The notes beneath the pieces are model-generated. The model ran no database searches and had not been told where the DNA came from. It saw nothing but the letters and a program-made list of their open reading frames with translations. From NCBI GenBank assembly GCA_963580245.1, contig CAUZJO010000003.1, positions 1 through 64,000 of the forward strand: DNA of 64,000 bases, given 5' to 3'. A program made the position numbers and the translations under genes. This document shows, in pieces, positions 9,157 through 17,443 of this stretch. The first letter of the stretch is position 1; every line of letters begins with the position of its first letter. The stretch comes from CAUZJO01 sp963580245. Lineage in GTDB: Bacteria > Sumerlaeota > Sumerlaeia > MVZB01.

Positions 9157-9999
9157 ATGGGGGATGTCTTGATGACACAAACAGCGGACGGACTTAAGGG
9201 TTACATGAAGCAGATCAGCCGCCACAAGCTGCTGACCAAGGAACAGGAATACGATCTGTTCGAGCGACTGCGCAACGGGGACGAGACGGTCCGGGAGAAG
9301 ATTATCTCGTGCAACCTGCGCTTGGTCGTGCGGATGGCTCAGAGGTATCAAGGCAAGGGTGTCACGCTGGAGGACCTGATCCAGGAGGGCAACGTGGGCT
9401 TGCTCGAGGTCATTGGCCGCTTCAACCACAAGCTTGGGTTCCGGTTCTCGACGTACGCGTCGTTCTGGATTCGCCAAGCGATCCAGGTGGCGCTGCGTAA
9501 ACAGGGCTCGCTCATCCGCTTGCCGGTGCGCAAGGCCCGTTGCCTGGGTCGGCTCAACGACGTGCTCCAGGAATTCAGAACCATCGTGGGCCGGCCGCCC
9601 ACAATGGCCGAGATGGCTGAGCGTCTAGAGTTGAGCGAGCAGCAACTGGAAGAGATCATGAAGTATACCAAGACCACGCTTTCGCTGGACACGCCGCTTG
9701 ACGAGGACGGAGGCACCCTGAAGGACCGGGTCGCCGACGAATCCGTCCCCCTTCCTTCCCAACAGACCATGCGGCGCGAGATGGTCCGGAAAATCCACCA
9801 TGCGTTGGAGCACCTGAGCGAACGCGAACATTCGATATTGAGGATGCGCTACGGCCTGGGCGGCAATCGTCCTCGCAGTCTGCGCAATATCAGTCACCAG
9901 GTGGGCCTGAGTCAAGAAGGGGTGCGACGCGTCGAGCTGCGCGCCCTGGGCAAGCTCGGCCGCTCCCACCTGCGTAGTCAACTCACCGGCTTAATCTAG
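9157..9999 (+). CDS. RNA polymerase sigma-70 family factor (group 1/2-like)
   Basis: Protein of 280 aa from this start. It directs RNA polymerase to promoters. Region 1.2 (ISRHKLLTKEQEYDLFERL), region 2 (NLRLVVRMAQRYQG, LIQEGNVGLLEVIGRF, FSTYASFWIRQAI), region 3 and region 4 (LSEREHSILRMRYGLG and a helix-turn-helix) are all present. Region 1.1 is absent, and region 4.2 (NISHQVGLSQEGVRRVE) departs from the housekeeping consensus, which suggests an alternative RpoD-like factor. ATG 9157 was preferred because AAGGA lies upstream; an in-frame TTG at 9046 would add 37 residues. The gene precedes the pilus locus, but a regulatory link is not shown. Confidence 0.9.
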   Translation: MGDVLMTQTADGLKGYMKQISRHKLLTKEQEYDLFERLRNGDETVREKIISCNLRLVVRMAQRYQGKGVTLEDLIQEGNVGLLEVIGRFNHKLGFRFSTYASFWIRQAIQVALRKQGSLIRLPVRKARCLGRLNDVLQEFRTIVGRPPTMAEMAERLELSEQQLEEIMKYTKTTLSLDTPLDEDGGTLKDRVADESVPLPSQQTMRREMVRKIHHALEHLSEREHSILRMRYGLGGNRPRSLRNISHQVGLSQEGVRRVELRALGKLGRSHLRSQLTGLI

Positions 10000-10385
10000 C
10001 CGCCCCACTTGGCGGATCAGCCGATCCGGTTCCCGCGCCCCAAGAACGTCGCTGGGCGTGTTCAATCGCCAAGGCGCCTCACGGAGGGGGTTGTTTTCCA
10101 CCCCTCCGCCGTCCACCCGCCCGGCCCCGACGGGACCCAAAAAAGGTTTGACTATCCCCACGGCCTCGGATAAAAGCTTAAATTGACTTGGCTTAGGGGG
10201 AATTGTCTGGAGCGCGGATCTCCATGGTTCCGGTCAAGCCAATGCCCAGCCGGCGCGTGGGGTCGCTGGCGCAGACAAACGACCGAGATGTAAGACCATC
10301 CTAGATTTTAAGTCATTAGACTCGGCCACAAGTCCCGAAGGTTTGGAAGATTCTCTGGAAACCAACCAAAAGGTGATCCCCCGGA
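10000..10385 (+). other. Intergenic region between sigma factor and pilus locus
   Basis: No convincing gene is seen in these 386 bases. A GC-rich stem-loop lies at 10082-10108 (arms CGGAGGGG and CCCCTCCG) without a following T-run. A possible promoter follows it. The final bases carry AAGGTGATC, a good Shine-Dalgarno match for the gene at 10386. Confidence 0.5.
10148..10176 (+). promoter_or_regulatory. Possible sigma-70 promoter
   Basis: TTGACT (10148-10153) is followed after 17 bases by TAAAAG (10171-10176), about 210 bases before the pilM-like gene. The -10 match is weak, so this is only a candidate. Confidence 0.25.
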
Positions 10386-12251
10386 ATGCCGGTTGCTATT
10401 CGTAATTGTCTGGGTCTTGACATCGGTTCTCAGACCATCCGGATCGCCGCCATTGAGATGGGCCGGGCGGGTCCACGCGTCCTCCAGTTGATCGAGGAGC
10501 CGCTTCGGATCGAGCCGGGGGTGGCCGAGGCCCAGCGCCTCCAATTGGTCGCCCAGCAGATCCAGCAGATGCTCAAGACGCACAAGCTGCGGGCCAAAAA
10601 TGCCGTCTTTTCTATCCCGGGCCAATCGGTGTTCGTACGCCGCATGAAATTGCCGCGCACAACAGGTGAGCGGATGCACCGGATCATTCGCTTCGAGGCG
10701 CGCCAGCAGATCCCCTTCCCTCTGGAAAAGACGATCATGGAGTACCAGGTCTTCGAGGAGGACGATTCGCCCGAGGTCAACGTCCTGCTGGTGGCCATCA
10801 AGCGCGAGTTCATCATGAATTTCATGCGGATGGTGCGCCGCACGGGGCTGCGGCCGATCGGTATTTCCGTCTCCACGCTCGCCCTCTACAATTTCCACGA
10901 GTTGAACGGCTCGACGCGGGACCTGATGGCCAAGCCGTCGGAGAAGGAACCGGCCAAACCCAAGAAGGAAACGGTCGAGGAGGCGGAGCTGGACCTGGGC
11001 GAGGAGGACGCGCTGGAGGCGAGGGGTTTCGAGGAGATTCAGGCTTATGTAAACCTGGGGGCCTCGCTGATGGATATCGCCATCCCCAAGCCGGGTTCCG
11101 CGCGCATGATCGGTTTTCCCCGCTCGGTGCCGCTGGCGGGCAACGAAATGGACCGCGCGGTGCGCGACCGCCTGGGGCTGGAATCGTTCGAGGACGCCCG
11201 GCGCGTCAAGGAGGAGGAGGCCGTCATTTTGTCGACCGAGTTCGAGCTGGAGGGCGACAGCGAGGCGGTCAACATGGAGGCGAGCGAGGCCGTCACGGCG
11301 ATGGCGGAGCGGATGATCAACGAGTTGCGCCGTTCGCTCGATTTTTACATCTCCCAGCCCGACGGTGTGGCGGTGGACAGCATCGTGCTTTCGGGCGGGA
11401 TGGCCAGGATGAAGTATCTCGCCAATTACATTGAGGAAAAGATGGGGGTTCCGGTGGAGTTGGCCACGGCCAAGAACTCACGGATTCGCATGCCGGAGAC
11501 GACGCCCGAGGCCTTCAGCCCGTTCGCGGTGGCCCTGGGTCTGGCCTATCAGGGATTGCGTCTGGCCCAGAATACGATCAATTTCCTGCCCGAGGACATC
11601 AAGAACGTGCGCGGCTTGCAGGAGCGGCGCAATGAGGTGGTGGGCATGGCCGCGATGCTGCTGGTGGCGATCGTGCTGAATTTCAACGTCGGCAGCGCCT
11701 ACACCACGCGTTACAGGTCGGATACCAACGAGCTGCGGCGAGACATGACCGAAAAGCAACGGCTGCATCAGGACGTGCAAAAGGCCCAAAAGCAGCACGG
11801 GAGCTTGGCCGACGCTTACGAGAAGCTGTCGAAGGCCGTTGGGTGGCGCGAGTATTGGTTTGAATTCCTCAAATACTTCATCGAACGCAGACCCCCGGAG
11901 ATCTTGGTGGACGAGATGCATTTGCGGCTCGACGGCAACGTCGTCGTGCGCGGGCGTTCTCCCAATCAGGACAGCGTCACCCGCATGTTGACCGCGCTGG
12001 AGGAGTTTACGTGGATCACGTGGAAGATCGAACTTGGCTCGATGCAGGAGCAATACGATCCGCGTTTCCAGTCCGACATGTGGGATTTTGAATTCACCTT
12101 GAAGACGCTGGTGCGGTCGGGAAGGGTCCGGACGATCGGGGAGCAACCCGTTTCGACCGAGCTTTTGGAATTGCAAGATGAGCTCAAGAGACGAGGCCGC
12201 GAGGCCCGCCAGCAGAAGAAACGTTCGGGCCGCGGCAGGGAGAGGCCGTAG
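10386..12251 (+). CDS. PilM-PilN fusion, type IV pilus inner-membrane platform
   Basis: Protein of 621 aa. Residues 1 to about 395 match the actin-like ATPase PilM (LGLDIGSQTIRIAAIEMG at the start; IVLSGGMARMKYLANYIEEK near the end of the fold). A transmembrane helix follows (VVGMAAMLLVAIVLNFNVG, about residue 415). Then come a coiled coil and a PilN-like periplasmic domain (PPEILVDEMHLRLDGNVVVRG). In most bacteria these are separate proteins that bind through the PilN N-terminus. An acidic linker of about 35 residues (EKEPAKPKKETVEEAELD) interrupts the PilM part. It is probably transcribed with the next two genes, which supply a small bitopic protein and the secretin. No PilO was seen. Confidence 0.85.
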   Translation: MPVAIRNCLGLDIGSQTIRIAAIEMGRAGPRVLQLIEEPLRIEPGVAEAQRLQLVAQQIQQMLKTHKLRAKNAVFSIPGQSVFVRRMKLPRTTGERMHRIIRFEARQQIPFPLEKTIMEYQVFEEDDSPEVNVLLVAIKREFIMNFMRMVRRTGLRPIGISVSTLALYNFHELNGSTRDLMAKPSEKEPAKPKKETVEEAELDLGEEDALEARGFEEIQAYVNLGASLMDIAIPKPGSARMIGFPRSVPLAGNEMDRAVRDRLGLESFEDARRVKEEEAVILSTEFELEGDSEAVNMEASEAVTAMAERMINELRRSLDFYISQPDGVAVDSIVLSGGMARMKYLANYIEEKMGVPVELATAKNSRIRMPETTPEAFSPFAVALGLAYQGLRLAQNTINFLPEDIKNVRGLQERRNEVVGMAAMLLVAIVLNFNVGSAYTTRYRSDTNELRRDMTEKQRLHQDVQKAQKQHGSLADAYEKLSKAVGWREYWFEFLKYFIERRPPEILVDEMHLRLDGNVVVRGRSPNQDSVTRMLTALEEFTWITWKIELGSMQEQYDPRFQSDMWDFEFTLKTLVRSGRVRTIGEQPVSTELLELQDELKRRGREARQQKKRSGRGRERP

Positions 12252-12254
12252 AGC

Positions 12255-12290
12255 CCGTGGCCGCAAGGATCGCTCCTCTCGCGGCCACGG
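12255..12290 (+). other. Intercistronic hairpin after pilM-pilN
   Basis: A perfect 10-bp stem (CCGTGGCCGC with GCGGCCACGG) with a 16-base loop begins four bases after the stop codon. There is no T-tract, so it is more likely an mRNA-stability or attenuation element than a terminator. Confidence 0.45.
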
Positions 12291-12400
12291 AAGACTTGAA
12301 ATTGGCAAGCGGGGCGGTCAGATTGATCCTGGCCGAGTCGTTGCCTTGGGCTTGATTCGCCCTGAAGAAAACAGTCGAAAGTTAGACAGAAGGCGGTTTC

Positions 12401-12904
12401 GTGGCACTCGGGGAAAAAATCAAAAAACTCAAGCCGAGCGGGAAAAGCAGGATCCACCTCTGGTTCTTCTATACGCTAGGTTTGTTGGTGCTCGTTCGGG
12501 TCTTTATCTTCTACGGTGAAATGACGTTCACGCGTCAGCGTCTGGTCACCCCAGAAGAGGTTAAGATCAGCCCCACCCTAACCAGAGACCATGAAACCTA
12601 TGTAAATGTCCAAAAAATGTTGAAGCGCTGGACGGACTTTGACCTATCCGAATACTTTGTCCTCGCCAGTTTTAACATGTTTGATGCCAAGGTGGTCCTT
12701 GAAGCCGAAGAACTCGAGACGCAAGCCGAGCAATTCTATCGTGAGGCGGAGTCGGCCTTCGCGGCCGAGGATTTGGAGAAGGCCAAGAGGTTGGTGGACG
12801 ATGCCCTGAGAAGGGCCCCCAACCACCGGCGGGCCAGGGATCTGCGCGACAGGATTCAGGAGTCGCTCGAGAAAGAGCCGGCTGCGGAGACCGGAACCGG
12901 GTGA
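12401..12904 (+). CDS. Small bitopic protein of the pilus locus
   Basis: Protein of 167 aa from a GTG preceded by AGGCGG. It has a short basic cytoplasmic start, one membrane helix (LWFFYTLGLLVLVRVFIF) and a periplasmic part ending in one TPR-like helical pair (AAEDLEKAKRLVDDALRRAPNHRRA). It sits between the PilM-PilN fusion and the secretin, the position where PilO/PilP-type connectors are found, yet it shows no PilO or PilP motif. A role linking the inner platform and outer pore is inferred from position. Confidence 0.7.
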   Translation: MALGEKIKKLKPSGKSRIHLWFFYTLGLLVLVRVFIFYGEMTFTRQRLVTPEEVKISPTLTRDHETYVNVQKMLKRWTDFDLSEYFVLASFNMFDAKVVLEAEELETQAEQFYREAESAFAAEDLEKAKRLVDDALRRAPNHRRARDLRDRIQESLEKEPAAETGTG

Positions 12905-12928
12905 GGCCAGGGTCGGGAACCCGGCCTC
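12903..12928 (+). other. Hairpin at the stop codon of the small pilus gene
   Basis: The arms GAGGCC (12903-12908) and GGCCTC (12923-12928) are continued inward by GGGT/ACCC, with one bulged A. The hairpin starts inside the TGA stop codon. No T-tract follows. Confidence 0.4.
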
Positions 12929-13318
12929 CACGTGAGCCCCACGGGGGGGGCTGAGCAGTGTTTGGCGCGGGGAGTTCAGGTCGGGGACATCAACTTGGGG
13001 ACGAGGCGGCCCAAGCGAGGCGACTGCGGAGGGGGAGAGGATTGTTTTTCTTGACATTAGCCAAGGCATTCATCAGAACACCATGATCAATGCCGTGGAG
13101 AAAACCGGGTGCGGAGACTTTTCCCAGGGGGCGGCATTATCGGCGATGGTGCGTGAGAGTGCCTAACGCCCAGTGAGTTTCAGTCATCCGAAGGCCTCAT
13201 TGATGGGGGTTTGAACGTACCGGATCAATCGGAGAAGCCGGGATGGCCGGGCAGGTCTAGCTGGATCAATTCGCCCGGGCGGGCCGGAAGCATCTCGACG
13301 AGGAAGTAGGACGTCTCG
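12929..13318 (+). other. Gap before the secretin gene
   Basis: About 390 bases with no supported gene on either strand. GAGGAAG near 13300 may serve the secretin start. No strong promoter was seen. Confidence 0.4.
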
Positions 13319-16300
13319 ATGAGTTTCAAAATGTGCTGGAGATTTCTGGGGGTGGTCATCTTTGCCCTCCCATGCAACTGGGGCCACGCTCAGAGCCTAC
13401 GCAGTCACGATCCGGATATGGGGTTTGACGTGGCGGTTGCTCGGGAGGGGACCATCTCGCCGGTTAAGCTGGAGGAACTGAGCCAGATCCTCAAGATCGC
13501 CGCCGAGGATTACCGCGCCGCCCGATTCATCCGCGCCATCGAACGTTACGACCAGGCCCTGCAACTTGCCGGGGAACGTGAGTCGGTCGATGAACCGCGA
13601 AATATTGCCGTCCGTATGCGGGAGGCCCAGCGCCGGGCGCGCGAAGGGCTACCCGAGGCCAAGAAAGACCAGCGCCAAACCCTCGAGGACGCCCTGACCG
13701 AAGCCACTGCGCTCAAAGAGCAGGGCCAGTACATTGAGGCGTATCACGCATTGTTCAAGCTGTGGGTGACCGCGGGGGACTTCAAGGGCAAGACGCTCCG
13801 GTTGCTTCGCGAGAGCCAGGGGCGGCTGCCTGGGGATTATGAGCCCATCGAACTGTCGGCGTTGATTGACGCGGGCCCGGACCTGACGATCCAGCAGGCC
13901 CTGCCCGAGGGGGACGCGGCGGCGATCCCGGCCGATCGTTCACCGGTCGCGCCCGAAGCTTTCGGGACCGAGCTCACCAAGGCCAGGGCCGCGATTCAGA
14001 TGGGTTATTACGACGGTGCGCGGGTGATTCTGGAGGGCATTATGGCCGTCGCTCCCGAGCATCCGGTGGCCGTGCGCGAGCTGGCGCGGCTGGAGGGCCT
14101 GGAAACGGCCGCCGAAGGAGAGGCCCGCACGCTGCTCGATCAGATTGAAACCGACCGGCAAGGGGCCGATGCGGCGCAAGCCGGTGTGCCGCGTGAGGTG
14201 GCCCAAGCCGCCAGCCAGCCCGCAACGCGGACGGCGGCCCCTCCGACGACCTACCCCGAGCAGCAAGGATATGAGGTAGAGAACATCGAGGAAGAGTCCC
14301 AAGGTGAAAGATTGTTGGTTAATCCCGATGCCGGGAGCATGGCGGACGATGCCACCCGCATCCGAGTCAATACCCTGGTCAAAGAGGCCGGAAGCCTGGC
14401 GGAGCAGGGTTACATGGAGGAAGCGCATCTCAAGCTGAACGTCGCGCTTGAGCTGTGGCCCGAAAGCCCGGCCGCCACCAAACTGGCCTCCAGTCTGGAT
14501 GACCGGCGCGTATCCAGCCCCCCGCCCCAAGGCGAGGTTGTGCCCGAGCCCCCAATCCTGTCCAAAGCTCGCCGCGTGGGGCAGATGGGTCCGGAATTGG
14601 AAGTGTTGTACAGACGCGCCCAAGAGGCGTATGACCGGGGCGACCTGCGGCAGGCCAGGGAACTGTGGGCGCAGATGTTGGAGATCGAACCGGGCAACGC
14701 GGTGGCCGAGACCTGGTTGGAAGAGACCGAGGAGGCCATGCAGCGGCTGGCAGCCGACGAGGCCGAGCACGCCGAATACGAAATGCGTCAGGAGGAGGCG
14801 CGGGTACTGCTCGATGCGCCCGTCTCGATCACCACCGAGCGTATGATCACCCTCCAGGAGTTCATGCATTCCCTATCATTGACCACACCGGTCGAACTTC
14901 AATTCAATATCTCGGCGGGGGCCGATTCGCTGGTCACCGTCAACTACTACAACCTGCCGCTGCGCGAGGTGCTCGACAATATCCTCAAACCACGAGGGCT
15001 GGACTGGTCGATCGATGAGAACAACGTCATCACCATCTCCCCGGCACTGGTGACCGGGACCTACACTCTATCGCCCAGCCAGCGCCAGCAAACGCGGGCG
15101 TTGCTGGATGCGGGACGGCTTCAGCAGATTATCTGGGGGCAGATCGATAAACCCTATGAGCAGGTGGACATCACGCTTGATGAGCACAAGAACGTGTTGA
15201 TGGTGACCGGGTCCAAGGTCCACATTGACCGCATCGAAAGCTTCTTGGAGGCGCTGACCGAGGACGTGACCAGCCCCGCCCCCGAGGTGCGCATCTACAA
15301 GATCAACCCCGATGACGGCGCGCGCATCAAGTCGCTGGTCAATTCGCTGATCGCGGCCTCCGAGACGCCGAGCGGTCGAATCTCGCCGTTTGACGTGGAA
15401 CGGAAGATTTTCATCGATGGCGAGGACCTGATCATCCGCGACACGCCCGAGAACATGCGCAAGGTCGAGGACCTGCTTGTCGATCATGAGTTCATTGACA
15501 AGTTGAGAGACGAGAAGCTGGACATCGCGTCGTTCTCTCTGGTGCCACGTGATTGGGATAAAGTGGATGAGGAATTCATCGCGAACGTGGTGGAGATGAT
15601 CGAGGCGTTCCTCTACGCCAGAGAAGGCAAGATGGCCGCCGAATCAGAGGGACGGCGGCTGATGTTCGACTCGGCAAACCTCAACTTGACGGTCATCGAC
15701 ACCCCCACGCGGACCAACCAGGTGGGGGAATACCTCGATCAACTGCCGCAATTCCGTCGCGAGAGCCTGCAGAAGATCGTTTCGTTGGAGTATGCCATCG
15801 CCGAGGAGATGACCTCCAACCTCGAGAATATCCTTGGTCTGAGCAGTGGGGGCCGCGCGGGTGGATTGGGCGGCAAGGAGGTCATGCTTCTCCTCAGCCG
15901 GGGCGACGAGCGCCAGCTCCCCGGGGGCGGAAAGCTTCGCTTGGTGCGGGTCGAAGTGGGCGGCGGGGGTGACCGTAGCGATGATACGGCGGAATTTGCC
16001 CTCAACACCGGCTCGCAGTCCAGCTCGGTTCAATTACGCGAGCTCGACACTCAATACATCGACGAGTATGAATTGACTGCCGAAGACATTTACCCCAGCC
16101 ACGGGATGCCCGGAGAAGGCCGGGCCCGGATTCGCGTGCGTTTGGTGCAGCAGTTTGGTTTGGACAGTGCGCCCGAGGTGCAAGTGCAGCAGGAATTGGA
16201 CGCGGCCCGCCTCGAGGAGGAGGAAGGCATCTCGTTTACGCCCATCGGCACGCTCAACACGTTGATCATCCGGTACACCAATTTGCCGCTGCTCGAGGAC

Positions 16301-17260
16301 GCCCTGGAGTTAATCGAACAACTCGATCAACCCACGCTGCAAGTCGAGATCGAAACCAAGTTTGTCGAGGTCAACGAGACGCGCGCCAAGGAGGTCAGCT
16401 CCGACTTCAACTTGCGCGGCTTTGGCACGGGGCGCGACCTTGATTGGAACAACAACTTGATCAACTCGCGGTTTGCCCAGGACCTGGATGAATATCGCGA
16501 TGTCTTCGGGCCGCCGATCGAGAACCCTTTCAACGCCAACCTGATCAAGGGCACCACCATCTTCGACGCCGTGATCGGCACGTTCCCCAATATCCAATAT
16601 TCGTTGCGGCTGCTGGAGGCCGAGGGGATCATCAACATCGTCAACGGCCCCAAAGTGCTCGCCCTGGACGGCCAAGAAGCCGAGTTCCGCATCGAGATGT
16701 ATATCCCGCAGGATACGGGCGGTGATTTCCAGGGTGAAGTCGTTGATCTGTTCAACCAATGGGATGACGCGTTCAACGACCTGGAGCTGCATGCGGACCA
16801 GGACAGGCGAGATTTGGACAGCGAAGGCCTGATCAACGCCGTCGTGCTGCGCGTGACGCCCGAGATCACCTCTCCCAACTCGATCATTCTCAGCGAACTG
16901 ACCGCCGAGTTGTTTGATTTCGGCGGTTGGCTCGCCGATGTGCTGCAACCCCAGGTCAACGATGTCGACGACTTGACCGAGGACTCTTTCTTCACCCCGG
17001 TCACCTTCCCACAGGCGACGGCCAACATCGCGCAACTGATGACGGTCAAGCGTAAAAAGCTGGTCACCCACGCCCGGATTCGCAATGGCGGCACGATTGT
17101 CATCGGCGGCTGGACCGGCGAACGCACCCAGAACCTCACCTCCGGCATTCCGGTCTTGCGCAACATGCCGTTCTTTGGTAAGATCCTCTTCAGTCGGAGC
17201 CAGCGCACCAGCGATCGCACGACGCTCTTGATCTTCCTAACCTGCAATCTGGTCGACTAG
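13319..17260 (+). CDS. Giant secretin (PilQ/GspD family) with TPR-like N-terminus
   Basis: Protein of 1313 aa, about twice the usual secretin length. It has a signal peptide (FLGVVIFALPCNWGHA), then about 480 residues of TPR-like helical repeats (AIERYDQALQLA, AHLKLNVALELWPESP, ARELWAQMLEIEPGN). An STN/N0-like domain lies around 510-570 (VELQFNISAG...LPLREVLDNILKPRG), with several N-domains after it. The C-terminal secretin core starts near residue 1000 (LQVEIETKFVEVNE) and ends in GIPVLRNMPFFGKILFS. Secretins form multimeric outer-membrane pores for type IV pili or type II secretion. With the PilM-PilN fusion upstream, a pilus pore is most likely. Confidence 0.88.
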   Translation: MSFKMCWRFLGVVIFALPCNWGHAQSLRSHDPDMGFDVAVAREGTISPVKLEELSQILKIAAEDYRAARFIRAIERYDQALQLAGERESVDEPRNIAVRMREAQRRAREGLPEAKKDQRQTLEDALTEATALKEQGQYIEAYHALFKLWVTAGDFKGKTLRLLRESQGRLPGDYEPIELSALIDAGPDLTIQQALPEGDAAAIPADRSPVAPEAFGTELTKARAAIQMGYYDGARVILEGIMAVAPEHPVAVRELARLEGLETAAEGEARTLLDQIETDRQGADAAQAGVPREVAQAASQPATRTAAPPTTYPEQQGYEVENIEEESQGERLLVNPDAGSMADDATRIRVNTLVKEAGSLAEQGYMEEAHLKLNVALELWPESPAATKLASSLDDRRVSSPPPQGEVVPEPPILSKARRVGQMGPELEVLYRRAQEAYDRGDLRQARELWAQMLEIEPGNAVAETWLEETEEAMQRLAADEAEHAEYEMRQEEARVLLDAPVSITTERMITLQEFMHSLSLTTPVELQFNISAGADSLVTVNYYNLPLREVLDNILKPRGLDWSIDENNVITISPALVTGTYTLSPSQRQQTRALLDAGRLQQIIWGQIDKPYEQVDITLDEHKNVLMVTGSKVHIDRIESFLEALTEDVTSPAPEVRIYKINPDDGARIKSLVNSLIAASETPSGRISPFDVERKIFIDGEDLIIRDTPENMRKVEDLLVDHEFIDKLRDEKLDIASFSLVPRDWDKVDEEFIANVVEMIEAFLYAREGKMAAESEGRRLMFDSANLNLTVIDTPTRTNQVGEYLDQLPQFRRESLQKIVSLEYAIAEEMTSNLENILGLSSGGRAGGLGGKEVMLLLSRGDERQLPGGGKLRLVRVEVGGGGDRSDDTAEFALNTGSQSSSVQLRELDTQYIDEYELTAEDIYPSHGMPGEGRARIRVRLVQQFGLDSAPEVQVQQELDAARLEEEEGISFTPIGTLNTLIIRYTNLPLLEDALELIEQLDQPTLQVEIETKFVEVNETRAKEVSSDFNLRGFGTGRDLDWNNNLINSRFAQDLDEYRDVFGPPIENPFNANLIKGTTIFDAVIGTFPNIQYSLRLLEAEGIINIVNGPKVLALDGQEAEFRIEMYIPQDTGGDFQGEVVDLFNQWDDAFNDLELHADQDRRDLDSEGLINAVVLRVTPEITSPNSIILSELTAELFDFGGWLADVLQPQVNDVDDLTEDSFFTPVTFPQATANIAQLMTVKRKKLVTHARIRNGGTIVIGGWTGERTQNLTSGIPVLRNMPFFGKILFSRSQRTSDRTTLLIFLTCNLVD

Positions 17261-17443
17261 GCTCCAACGACGCCGGTGCAGGAAGCATAACCGGCAAATC
17301 CACATTCGGTTCTATTGCCAATCACCCCAGTCCGTTCCGAGAGAACTCAGCTCTAAAACTACTGCACTGTCATAAAGCCAAGCCCATCGTGGAGGTTCGC
17401 CACCCGTGCGGCTACTCGGCCCCGCGCCCGCGTTGGTTTGATC

